A stretch of DNA of 10,298 bases. It comes from Scatosoma sp045645245. Its GTDB lineage: Bacteria > Bacillota > Clostridia > Christensenellales > Borkfalkiaceae. How positions within the stretch are numbered: position 1 is the first letter of the stretch; each line of letters begins with the position of its first letter. Where the stretch lies: positions 1-10,298 of the forward strand of contig JAZRIK010000001.1 in the NCBI GenBank assembly GCA_045645245.1, given 5' to 3'. Below the pieces are notes generated by a model that saw nothing but the letters and a program-made list of their open reading frames with translations, ran no database searches and was not told the DNA's origin. Positions 1 through 6,400 of this stretch are shown here, piece after piece. A program made the translations under genes and the position numbers.

Positions 1-37
1 CGCCTCCGTAAAAATTTGATTGTTCGCAATTAAACGT

Positions 38-125
38 GGACGCGAGAGCGTTTTGGCTACGCCAAAGTGTCGTAAACTCGCGCGAACCTCCGACAAATCG
101 CTCTAACCAACTGAGCTACGTCTCC
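38..125 (-). pseudogene. tRNA-like sequence: intact 5' half, degenerate 3' half
   Basis: Read on the minus strand from 125, the sequence begins like a tRNA: a GGAGACG acceptor strand, TA, then a D arm GCTC-AGTTGGTTA-GAGC. After that a normal anticodon arm is missing. The next stretch, GTCGGAGGTTCG, resembles the 5' side of a T arm and the start of a T loop, but the expected closing strand and a CGTCTCC acceptor strand are absent. A weak acceptor partner, CGCGTCC, lies at 38-44 and matches 5 of 7 pairs. The region also folds in other ways: TTTGGC-GTA-GCCAAA is a perfect hairpin. I read it as a decayed or rearranged tRNA rather than a working one; the amino acid cannot be assigned. The left boundary is uncertain. 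A translated peptide across it (DVAQLVRA) is the usual artefact of reading a tRNA as protein. Confidence 0.5.
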
Positions 126-140
126 GTATTTTGCTATATC

Positions 141-169
141 ATTATAGCAAATATATTTTATTTCGTCAA
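141..169 (-). promoter_or_regulatory. Promoter for the tRNA-like RNA
   Basis: On the minus strand there is a TTGACG -35 box (164-169), a 17-base spacer and a perfect TATAAT -10 box (141-146), with TG one base upstream of the -10 (extended -10). Transcription would begin near 134, about nine bases before the tRNA-like GGAGACG. The -10 lies inside a perfect 9-bp inverted repeat (130-138 with 143-151, TTTGCTATA/TATAGCAAA), which may be coincidental. Such a good promoter implies that the RNA downstream is or recently was expressed. Confidence 0.7.
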
Positions 170-194
170 TCATTTTTATTCGATAATCAACAGA

Positions 195-220
195 AAATCC
201 CCGATTTGGCACGGGGATTT
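195..220 (-). terminator. Intrinsic terminator of the purB-ABC operon
   Basis: A perfect 9-bp stem (AAATCCCCG at 195-203 with CGGGGATTT at 212-220) has an 8-base loop and sits five bases past the ABC transporter stop codon. On the minus strand it is followed by TTTTCTGTT, a moderate T tract. The other strand has TTTCTTTCTT, so it might act in both directions. Confidence 0.75.
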
Positions 221-225
221 CTTTC

Positions 226-1896
226 TTATTCAATTTTACCGTCTTCCACTTTGAGTACCCTATCCGCAATAGCAAGTGCGGCGGGACGGTGCGTGACAAT
301 TAAACACGTTTTGTTTTGTAAATTGTGTATATTTTCCAACAAACGCTTTTCCGTTTCGCCATCCAACGCGCTCGTAGCTTCGTCTAAAAGCAATACAGGT
401 CTATCGGATACAATCGCTCTCGCTACGGCAAGGCGTTGCATTTGCCCTTCGGAAAGTCCTGCGCCCCCTTCATATAACGGCGTTTGTAAGCCCTGCGGTA
501 AATCGAATACGAACTCCGCACAAGCTACCTTCAAGGCATTTTCCACTCTCTTTTGTATTTCTTCTTCGTTTTGTACGTCGGCAAAGAAGGTTAAGTTTTC
601 ATAGATTGTACCCGAGAACAAGAAATTCCCTTGCGGAACGTATGCAAACAGCCCGCGTTGTTCCGCGTTTAACGGCGTTTTTTCGCCCTTATCATCAATC
701 AACCATAAGCTGCCATCGACAGGCGTAAATACGTTTAACAATAGCTTGAAAAGCGTGCTTTTCCCTGCGCCCGACGGACCGGTCAAACAAACGATTTCCC
801 CTTGCTTGATTTGCGCGGACGCGTCCGAAAGCACTTGATTTCTACCGTACGTAAACGACACGTTTTCAAAAGATATTTCAGAAAGTGCAAAGTCCGTTTT
901 CTCTTGCATAGTTTGAATTTCTTCGCAGGGCAATGCGTCCAGCTCGTGCAAGCGTTCGCCGCTCGCTATCCGTGCATAATATATAGGCACGAGCGAAGAA
1001 AACGAAGTAAAAGGTTGTTGCAGCTGCATTAACAGCAAAATCACCGACAAAATCGAGCCGTAGTCGGTATTTCCGTTCAATACGCTGATACTGCACCAAA
1101 CGACGGCAAAAATCAAACCGAAATTAGCAAGCAGCGAGAATACCGCACTCATACCCGAGCGTAAAACATTGCGCTTTTGTCTTGCGACAAAGTATTCGCC
1201 CGTGAACGCTTGGGATTTTTGCATTGTTCTTTCTTCCGCGCCGTACGCTTTAAGCGTGAGCACAGACGAAACGCCTTCCTGCATAAACGCGCGCGATTTA
1301 CCGTCCGCTTGCAGTACTTGTTTTTGCGTTTTCTTGATTTGTTTACGGAACATTGCGCTGATTCCGCCCAGCACGCCGCCGCAAACTACGTAAATGAGCG
1401 TAAACCACGGGTCAATGGTTAAAAGCGCAACGGTTGCGCCTACGCATTGAATCACCATTCCCGTCAAAGCAGGCAAAAATCCGACCGTATCCACCGCTAC
1501 TTCTTGAATATCCGACGTTAAGCGGTTCAAAAGCTCGCCGCTATGATACGTTTGTATTTGAGCGTAATTAGAGCGTAAAATTTTATGGAATACGCGCCCG
1601 CGCAAGTCAACGGTCATTTTTGCGCGAAGCTTTTCCGCAAAATACCCCGACAGCGTTTGCAGGGTAATACGCAGCAGCATCACGCCCAGCACGATGAGTG
1701 CAAAGGTGAGAAGCAGCGACGATTCTCCGCCTGTCGCACTATTAATCAAATAGCGAACGAGATACGCAAACACCAAGGAAAACAAGGTTGCAAGCGCGCC
1801 CATACACGCCAACAAAACTACGGGCGTTCGATACGCGCGCAGCTCTTTTCTTAACCAAATTTTTCCAACGTTTGTCGCCCTTTTACTCTTCATCAT
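226..1896 (-). CDS. ABC exporter, fused permease and ATPase
   Basis: This 556-residue half-transporter should sit in the cytoplasmic membrane as a dimer and export a substrate with ATP. The N-terminal part (about 25-300) has roughly six hydrophobic segments typical of type I exporters. The C-terminal ATPase domain (about 338-556) is complete: A-loop Tyr350, Walker A GPSGAGKST (373-381), Q-loop Gln422, signature LSEGQ (481-485), Walker B VLLLDEA (501-507) and H-loop His536. There is no N-terminal C39 peptidase domain of the kind found in bacteriocin exporters, so any leader cleavage would need another protease; an S24/S26-type protease is encoded nine bases upstream. The start may be either of two adjacent ATG codons (1896 or 1893), with a weak GGTAGAG site just before. 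It is the last gene of the operon. The substrate is unknown; a processed peptide is inferred from context, and a lipid or drug cannot be excluded. Confidence 0.9.
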   Translation of the reverse strand: MMKSKRATNVGKIWLRKELRAYRTPVVLLACMGALATLFSLVFAYLVRYLINSATGGESSLLLTFALIVLGVMLLRITLQTLSGYFAEKLRAKMTVDLRGRVFHKILRSNYAQIQTYHSGELLNRLTSDIQEVAVDTVGFLPALTGMVIQCVGATVALLTIDPWFTLIYVVCGGVLGGISAMFRKQIKKTQKQVLQADGKSRAFMQEGVSSVLTLKAYGAEERTMQKSQAFTGEYFVARQKRNVLRSGMSAVFSLLANFGLIFAVVWCSISVLNGNTDYGSILSVILLLMQLQQPFTSFSSLVPIYYARIASGERLHELDALPCEEIQTMQEKTDFALSEISFENVSFTYGRNQVLSDASAQIKQGEIVCLTGPSGAGKSTLFKLLLNVFTPVDGSLWLIDDKGEKTPLNAEQRGLFAYVPQGNFLFSGTIYENLTFFADVQNEEEIQKRVENALKVACAEFVFDLPQGLQTPLYEGGAGLSEGQMQRLAVARAIVSDRPVLLLDEATSALDGETEKRLLENIHNLQNKTCLIVTHRPAALAIADRVLKVEDGKIE

Positions 1897-1905
1897 TCTC
1901 TACCG

Positions 1906-2358
1906 TTATTTTTTAATTTTCAAAGCGCGGAGCAGCTTCACGCCCGCCACCTTTATCAGCCAAAACGCGCGACGAATGGGATACGTTTTTACCCGTCTTT
2001 GCGCGTATTTAAGATATTTTTCGTCCGTGCATAAAAAGTGCTTATCCTTGCGGAAAAACTCGGTTAAAACGCCGATTACCGTGCTTTCGGGCACGATTTC
2101 GTCGTTATATAAGTTGTCGCCGCGAATGATATATCCGTCGTCCATCACGCTAATAACGCGATGAAGCACGTATGCGTTGCCGCGTTTATACAGCGCGACG
2201 TCGAGCGGTTTTAAGCGCTCTGTTTTCGGGCGTACTACGATGGTATCGCGGCGGTGTTTGAGCATCGGCTCCATACTAATCCCCGTTGTGGGACCCATAT
2301 ATACGCCGTGAAAGCCCAGCGTTTCTTCGATGGTTAATTGCTCTTTGCTAATTTGCAT
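1906..2358 (-). CDS. S24/S26-family (signal-peptidase-like) serine protease
   Basis: The 150-residue product matches the signal peptidase / LexA-like fold. GISMEPML (26-33) holds the probable nucleophile Ser28. YVLHRVI places His66 where bacterial type I signal peptidases have the general-base Lys, so it resembles the Ser-His SipW/ER type. IIRGDN (78-82) matches the conserved GD(N) box. Unlike true signal peptidases it has no N-terminal membrane anchor. Only the C-terminal end (about 131-150, FWLIKVAGVKLLRAL) is hydrophobic and basic and might touch the membrane. I chose ATG 2358 because AGGGGG lies four bases upstream; an upstream ATG at 2385 would overlap the pqqD-like gene and lacks a site. 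It lies between the PqqD-like gene and the ABC exporter, which suggests that it trims a peptide before export. That role is inference; the fold assignment is fairly secure. Confidence 0.8.
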   Translation of the reverse strand: MQISKEQLTIEETLGFHGVYMGPTTGISMEPMLKHRRDTIVVRPKTERLKPLDVALYKRGNAYVLHRVISVMDDGYIIRGDNLYNDEIVPESTVIGVLTEFFRKDKHFLCTDEKYLKYAQRRVKTYPIRRAFWLIKVAGVKLLRALKIKK

Positions 2359-2375
2359 ATTTCCCCCTACAAAGC

Positions 2376-2639
2376 TTATTCGCAAAAGCCGTGTTTTTCC
2401 AAAAGCGCGAAGAATTTTTCTACGTCCGCCTTTACCAACGCTTCGTCTGCGGCGTATTCTTGCATAAGCGCCTGTACGCCTTCTTCAAGCGTGTGTTCTT
2501 GCGTGTAGAAATTCCATAAAAACGCGCCCGTTTCGTTTAAGTTGATCATACCGTGGAATTGTTTACTCATTTCGCCCACGGGAACGACTACGTGCGAACC
2601 GCCTACTTGGCGAACGACGAATCCTGCTTTGATTTTCAT
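2376..2639 (-). CDS. PqqD-family small protein (RiPP recognition element-like)
   Basis: This 87-residue protein belongs to the PqqD family: an N-terminal beta-rich stretch (FVVRQVGGSHVVVPVGE, about 8-24), the INLNETGAFLWNF core (32-44), then a helical region with acidic residues (TLEEGVQALMQEY and ADVEKFFALLEKHGF). In characterised systems PqqD-like domains bind the leader of a ribosomal peptide and present it to modifying enzymes. Here no partner enzyme of the radical SAM type and no precursor are seen, so the ligand is unknown. The gene starts three bases after the hprK-like stop; its AGGAG site (2651-2655) lies inside the last codons of that gene, which indicates translational coupling. 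The assignment to the family is good; the function is inferred. Confidence 0.85.
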   Translation of the reverse strand: MKIKAGFVVRQVGGSHVVVPVGEMSKQFHGMINLNETGAFLWNFYTQEHTLEEGVQALMQEYAADEALVKADVEKFFALLEKHGFCE

Positions 2640-2642
2640 ATC

Positions 2643-3371
2643 TTAATTTTCTCCTAAATAATCTTCAAAATGTTTGCCCGTCATTGCTTCGAACGACGTT
2701 TTCACCGCCGTTTGCGAAATGTCGCATTTGAGCAAATAGCAAGGCGTGGTTTGTATGAGCTTATCCATCAATTCCAAGGTTAGCGTTGCGTTGCTTTCGT
2801 CCTTGGGCATCAGCACCTGCAAAAACGTTTTTGCCGCCGCCTCGCTCGGCGTTAAACGGCGAATGGAATTTTCTTTCGCCTGTTCCAAAAAGCACAGACC
2901 TTTGAGTGGAACACTCGATTTACAGCCCAGTCCTTCTTTGCCAAGCCAAGGCGTGCCGTAAGCAATAAATTCGCCGTTTTTATATTCTAAAATCGGTTTA
3001 TCGCCGTTGATAATGCGCGCCGCAGGAAACGCTTTGAGCCAAAGCCCCGTGTGCGTGGATTTACCCGTACCGCTTCTGCCTAAAAACGCATAACCTGCGC
3101 CGTCAAGCTCTAAAACGGCGGAATGAAGCAATAACCGACCCATCTGCGGCATTTGCTTGCAGATATTTCGATACATACAAACGCTTTCTATATATCCGTC
3201 GTGAAATTGCGGTGCAATCGCCTTTTCCGCGTAGAATTCTTCGTCCGTGACCGCCACAGCCAAATGGGCAGGCGACGTTTGGTCGTCGGACAAATATTCC
3301 GCGCAAAACCGCGCCGTGTAAGGCAAGCGGTTGTGGATAGCAATACGCAATCCTGCGATGTCGTATATCAT
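2643..3371 (-). CDS. HPr kinase-like P-loop protein
   Basis: The 242-residue product has an HprK/PEP-carboxykinase-like nucleotide-binding core: LLHSAVLELDGAGYAFLG, Walker A GRSGTGKST (98-106), IINGDKPIL (120-128) and YGTPWLGK (138-145). His83 (LLHS) lies where HPr kinase has its conserved HG/HS. It lacks the N-terminal domain and HPr-binding C-terminal signature of true HPr kinase/phosphorylase, so HPr is an unlikely substrate. Family members in some lasso peptide clusters (such as the paeninodin kinase) phosphorylate a Ser of the peptide; that gives a model for this gene. In many relatives I recall INDD at the magnesium-binding site, whereas here it reads INGD, so one Asp is replaced by Gly. 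ATG 3371 is preceded by AAAGGAG (3381-3387) nine bases upstream. An extension to 3434 would overlap purB and lacks a site. The gap to purB is 34 bases with no terminator. Confidence 0.8.
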   Translation of the reverse strand: MIYDIAGLRIAIHNRLPYTARFCAEYLSDDQTSPAHLAVAVTDEEFYAEKAIAPQFHDGYIESVCMYRNICKQMPQMGRLLLHSAVLELDGAGYAFLGRSGTGKSTHTGLWLKAFPAARIINGDKPILEYKNGEFIAYGTPWLGKEGLGCKSSVPLKGLCFLEQAKENSIRRLTPSEAAAKTFLQVLMPKDESNATLTLELMDKLIQTTPCYLLKCDISQTAVKTSFEAMTGKHFEDYLGEN

Positions 3372-3405
3372 AGGAAAATACTCCTTTTCGTTGCTTTGGT
3401 TGGAA

Positions 3406-4839
3406 TTAAACGCGTACGTCGCCCTTTTCGCCAAGTAAGTTCGCGTGTTTTTCTAAAATGGGGTCGATTTCGTTTTCGATAAACGCAACCGTTTGGCTGG
3501 GCGCTCTGCCGATGAATTTCTTCGCGTCTAAAATGTCGTCGATTTGTTCCCAAACGGGCTTGAACATTTCGTCTTGCTTAATCAAGTCGATCAAGTTGTT
3601 TTCGCCCCCTTCCACTTTCACGTTTTTACCCGCTTCCATAGAAAGTACGCGAATGCGTTCGTGCAATTCTTGACGGTTGCCCCCTGCTTTGACGCAGCCC
3701 ATCATAATATTTTCCGTTGCCATAAACGGAAGCTCCGCGCGGATATGCTTTGCGATTACTTTTTCGTAAACGACTAAATTTTCCGCTACGTTCATATAAA
3801 TATTCAAAATCGCATCGACGGACAAGAATGCTTGCGCGTTGACGATACGACGATTTGCCGAGTCGTCCAGCGTACGCTCGAACCATTGCGTTGACGCGGT
3901 GAGCGCGCTGTTCATCGGCAGGGAAATAACGTAGCGGGCAAGCGCGCCGATACGTTCCGAGCGCATCGGGTTGCGTTTGTACGCCATCGCCGACGAGCCG
4001 ATTTGGTTTTTCTCAAACGGTTCTTCGATTTCTTTCATATTTTGCAAAATACGAATATCGTTAGAGAATTTGTACGCGCTTTGCGCGATTTGCGAGAGTA
4101 CGCACAAAATATTATAATCGAGCTTTCTGGGATACGTTTGTCCCGTCACGCCATACACCTTATCGTAGCCAAGCTTGCTCACGACGCGTTTTTCCAACTC
4201 TTTTACTCTTTCTTCGTCGCCTGCAAACAGCTCCATAAAGCTGGCTTGCGTACCCGTCGTGCCCTTCACGCCGCGAAGACGGATATGCGCTTTCGCATTC
4301 ATTAAGTTTTCATAGTCCATCTCTAAATCTTGCAACCAAAGCGTCGCGCGTTTGCCGACCGTAGTAAGCTGCGCGGGCTGTAAGTGCGTAAAGCCGAGCG
4401 TGGGAACGTCTTTGTATTTCAAAGCGAATTTTTTCAGCTTGTCCATTACGTTGACGAGCTTTTTCAAAATAATATCCAGCGCTTCGTCCAGCATAATCGC
4501 TTCTGCGTTGCAGTTGACGAAACAGCTGGTTGCGCCAAGGTGAATGATCGGCATCGCTTTTTTTGCGTACTCGCCGTATGCTTTTACGTGCGCCATTACG
4601 TCGTGACGGACTTCTCTTTCGAATTTTGCAGCCAAATCGTAATCGATTTCTTCCGCATACGCTTTAAGCTCATCTACTTGCTCTTGGCTGACGTTTAAGC
4701 CAAGCTCCATTTCCGATTCGGCAAGCGCAATCCACAGCTTTCTCCAAAGCTTAAAGCGCTTTTCGTCGGAAAATGCTTTTTGCATTTCCTTGCTTGCATA
4801 ACGAGTGATAAGCGGGTTGTTGTAAATGCTGTTATCCAT
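3406..4839 (-). CDS. purB: Adenylosuccinate lyase
   Basis: The enzyme cleaves adenylosuccinate to AMP plus fumarate and SAICAR to AICAR plus fumarate in purine synthesis, as a cytosolic homotetramer. The 477-residue product has the fumarase/aspartase superfamily boxes: RHDVMAHVK (His79), GATSCFVN, GFTHLQPAQLTTVGKR (His152, the likely general acid), and the signature loop GSSAMAYKRNPMRSER starting at residue 281, with catalytic Ser282/283. Its length and the ATSCFV box resemble the longer, human-like subgroup rather than the roughly 430-residue Bacillus enzyme. I start it at ATG 4839, five bases after AGAGGT (4845-4850). An in-frame ATG at 4872 would overlap the cyclophilin gene by 23 bases and lacks such a site. 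Its position downstream of dCMP deaminase groups two nucleotide enzymes in one transcript. Confidence 0.97.
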   Translation of the reverse strand: MDNSIYNNPLITRYASKEMQKAFSDEKRFKLWRKLWIALAESEMELGLNVSQEQVDELKAYAEEIDYDLAAKFEREVRHDVMAHVKAYGEYAKKAMPIIHLGATSCFVNCNAEAIMLDEALDIILKKLVNVMDKLKKFALKYKDVPTLGFTHLQPAQLTTVGKRATLWLQDLEMDYENLMNAKAHIRLRGVKGTTGTQASFMELFAGDEERVKELEKRVVSKLGYDKVYGVTGQTYPRKLDYNILCVLSQIAQSAYKFSNDIRILQNMKEIEEPFEKNQIGSSAMAYKRNPMRSERIGALARYVISLPMNSALTASTQWFERTLDDSANRRIVNAQAFLSVDAILNIYMNVAENLVVYEKVIAKHIRAELPFMATENIMMGCVKAGGNRQELHERIRVLSMEAGKNVKVEGGENNLIDLIKQDEMFKPVWEQIDDILDAKKFIGRAPSQTVAFIENEIDPILEKHANLLGEKGDVRV

Positions 4840-4849
4840 ATCGTACCTC

Positions 4850-5371
4850 TTAAACTGTCTTGGGTTCGTCATATTCTACGCCGAACGTTTCCGCCGTAAC
4901 GCATTTCATTTTTTGTTCTTCGTAGGGCTTATCGTTCCAGTCGGTTTTTACGTTCGCGATTTCGTCCACCGTTTCCATACCTTCGATTACTTTGCCAAAC
5001 GCCGCGTATTGACCGTCTAAATAGTCGGCTTCTTCGTGCATAACGAAAAATTGCGAGCCAGCCGAGTTAGGGTTTTGCGCGCGCGCCATAGAAAGCACGC
5101 CGCGTTCGTGGGAAATATCGTTTTGCTGAAAGCCGTTGCCGCTAAATTCGCCCTTGATATGATAGCCGGGGCCGCCCATTCCCGTACCCGTAGGGTCGCC
5201 GCCTTGAATCATAAACCCGGAAATTACGCGGTGGAAAATAAGTCCGTTATAATAGCCCTTTTTTATCAAAGATAAAAAGTTATTTACTGTGTTGGGGGCT
5301 TTATCGGGATAAAGCTCTGCTTTGAACGTTTTGCCGTTTTGCATCTTAAACGTGACGATGGGATTGCTCAT
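4850..5371 (-). CDS. ppiB: Cyclophilin-type peptidyl-prolyl cis-trans isomerase
   Basis: The 173-residue protein is a single cyclophilin domain that speeds up cis-trans isomerisation of Xaa-Pro bonds. The active-site set is present: FHRVI with catalytic Arg48, MIQGGDPTGTGMGGPGY (54-70), SMARAQNPNSAGSQFFV (94-110) and LDGQYAAFGKV (118-128). The Trp that gives human cyclophilin A its cyclosporin sensitivity is replaced by Tyr117, as is common in bacterial forms. There is no signal peptide, so it should act in the cytoplasm. The gene follows dCMP deaminase by 21 bases, with AAGG/CAGG sites before the ATG, and its stop codon overlaps the ribosome binding site of purB. The link to its metabolic neighbours is probably only co-expression. 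Confidence 0.96.
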   Translation of the reverse strand: MSNPIVTFKMQNGKTFKAELYPDKAPNTVNNFLSLIKKGYYNGLIFHRVISGFMIQGGDPTGTGMGGPGYHIKGEFSGNGFQQNDISHERGVLSMARAQNPNSAGSQFFVMHEEADYLDGQYAAFGKVIEGMETVDEIANVKTDWNDKPYEEQKMKCVTAETFGVEYDEPKTV

Positions 5372-5392
5372 ATATACCTGCCTTAAAAAAAA

Positions 5393-5851
5393 TTATTCTT
5401 CGTATTTTTCAACCGAAACGTTTGCTTCGTCGAACAGTTGAATGGAAAATTCGTCGGGGTACCCTTCTTTATACACGACCCTTTTAATGCCTGCGTTGAT
5501 AATCATTTTCGCGCAAATAACGCAAGGTTGGTGGGTACAGTACAGCGTTGCGCCGCTGATGTTAATGCCGTATTTTGCCGCCTGAATAATTGCGTTTTGC
5601 TCGGCGTGAACGGCAAAGCAAAGCTCGTGCTTCGTACCGCTGGGAATATTCAGTTTGCGGCGCAGGCACTCGCCTTTTTCTTCGCAGCTTTTTACGCCTG
5701 CGGGCGCGCCGTTATAGCCCGTCGTCATTACTCGTTTATCCTTTACGATAATCGCGCCGACGTGGCGGTTTTCTTGGAAGCAGCTGGACCACGAAGCAAC
5801 CGTTTCAGTAAGCTGCATAAAGCGGTGATCCCATTTGGACATTTTCGCCAT
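5393..5851 (-). CDS. dCMP deaminase (cytidine/deoxycytidylate deaminase family)
   Basis: The 152-residue enzyme should convert dCMP to dUMP, feeding thymidylate synthesis. The zinc site is intact: HAEQNAI with His82 and catalytic Glu84, and PCVICAKMI with Cys110 and Cys113. The N-terminal WDHRFMQLTETVASWSSC and the NRHVGAIIVKDKRVMTTGYNG strands, and the GYNGAPAGVKSCEEKGEC segment with additional His/Cys residues, match the ComEB/dCMP deaminase group rather than tRNA adenosine or free cytidine deaminases. The start at 5851 is supported by AAGGAG (5862-5867) ten bases upstream; another ATG three codons inside is less likely. It is the first gene of the seven-gene operon. The Bacillus name comEB is historical and implies no competence role here. 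Confidence 0.94.
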   Translation of the reverse strand: MAKMSKWDHRFMQLTETVASWSSCFQENRHVGAIIVKDKRVMTTGYNGAPAGVKSCEEKGECLRRKLNIPSGTKHELCFAVHAEQNAIIQAAKYGINISGATLYCTHQPCVICAKMIINAGIKRVVYKEGYPDEFSIQLFDEANVSVEKYEE

Positions 5852-5890
5852 AAAGAAGTTTCTCCTTTTTTTCCTTTGTAGCCATTGTTT

Positions 5891-5919
5891 ATTATAACAT
5901 ATTTTCGCTTGAAAATCAA
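5891..5919 (-). promoter_or_regulatory. Promoter of the dCMP deaminase-purB-ABC operon
   Basis: On the minus strand, TTGATT (5914-5919) and a perfect TATAAT (5891-5896) are separated by 17 bases. Transcription would start near 5884, leaving a leader of about 33 bases before the first gene. No other good promoter or terminator was seen in the short gaps between the seven genes, so one transcript is likely. Promoters inside coding sequence were not excluded. Confidence 0.75.
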
Positions 5920-5948
5920 TACTTTGAAATGTATTTTTTCACGAACTT

Positions 5949-5958
5949 TCGCGCGCGA
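5949..5958. promoter_or_regulatory. GC-only palindrome in the divergent promoter region
   Basis: TCGCGCGCGA is a perfect 10-base palindrome set in otherwise AT-rich sequence, 33 bases upstream of the groES -35 box and about 30 bases upstream of the operon promoter on the other strand. It could bind a regulator of either promoter. No known operator was recognised in it, and a 10-base palindrome may arise by chance. Confidence 0.25.
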
Positions 5959-5991
5959 GAAAAAAAATCGGGATATTTTTCCATTTTTTGT

Positions 5992-6019
5992 TTGACAAAT
6001 GCGAAAAACCGTTTATAAT
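5992..6019 (+). promoter_or_regulatory. groESL promoter (sigma-A type)
   Basis: A perfect TTGACA (5992-5997) and a perfect TATAAT (6014-6019) are separated by 16 bases. Transcription should begin near 6026. The leader up to the groES start is about 50 bases. The CIRCE operator (TTAGCACTC-N9-GAGTGCTAA), which HrcA binds in many Bacillota groESL operons, is absent here, and no CtsR-type repeat was seen. Confidence 0.88.
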
Positions 6020-6077
6020 ATATTCGTATGAAAAAAATTGTAGGCGTTATTATACGCTGACGTTTGGAGGATTTTTT

Positions 6078-6365
6078 ATGAATATCAAACCTTTATTTGA
6101 CAAAGTTGTCGTAGAAAGCGTGACGGTGGAAGAAAAGACCAAAAGCGGTTTCTATCTCCCCTCTTCCGCACAGGAAAAACCGCAAACCTGCCAAGTGGTT
6201 GCCGTTGGCCCCGGCGGGATCATCGACGGTAAAGAAATCGTGATGCAGGTCAAAGTTGGCGACAAGGTACTTTGCTCAAAATACGCGGGCTCGGATTTTA
6301 AGGTGGACGGTAAAGAATTTACCATCATCAAGCAAAGCGACATTTTGGCGATTGTAGAAGACTAA
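6078..6365 (+). CDS. groES: Co-chaperonin GroES
   Basis: The 95-residue Cpn10 subunit forms the seven-membered lid of the GroEL folding chamber. Landmarks are IKPLFDKVVVE at the N-terminus, the mobile loop EEKTKSGFYLPSSAQEKP (about 18-35), VVAVGPGG (42-49) and VGDKVLCSKYAGSDFKVDGKEF. The hydrophobic tripeptide of the mobile loop that docks onto GroEL usually reads IVL-like; here it is FYL, an aromatic variant. The start is ATG 6078, seven bases after TTTGGAGG (6063-6070). An in-frame ATG at 5988 lies upstream of the promoter's -35 box and can be dismissed. It is the first gene of a two-gene operon, 35 bases before groEL. Confidence 0.97.
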   Translation: MNIKPLFDKVVVESVTVEEKTKSGFYLPSSAQEKPQTCQVVAVGPGGIIDGKEIVMQVKVGDKVLCSKYAGSDFKVDGKEFTIIKQSDILAIVED

Positions 6366-6400
6366 AATTTAAGCAGATTATCAAAAAGGAGACATAGATT

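Noticed and set aside
57..299. 80-codon minus-strand frame overlapping the tRNA-like region and the end of the ABC gene
   Set aside because: Its central peptide DVAQLVRA is the classic translation of a tRNA 5' half, and the frame overlaps a real gene and its terminator.
6020..6077. CIRCE operator in the groESL leader
   Set aside because: Searched for TTAGCACTC-N9-GAGTGCTAA and relaxed forms; only a 4-bp GCGT/ACGC inverted repeat (6044-6057) is present.
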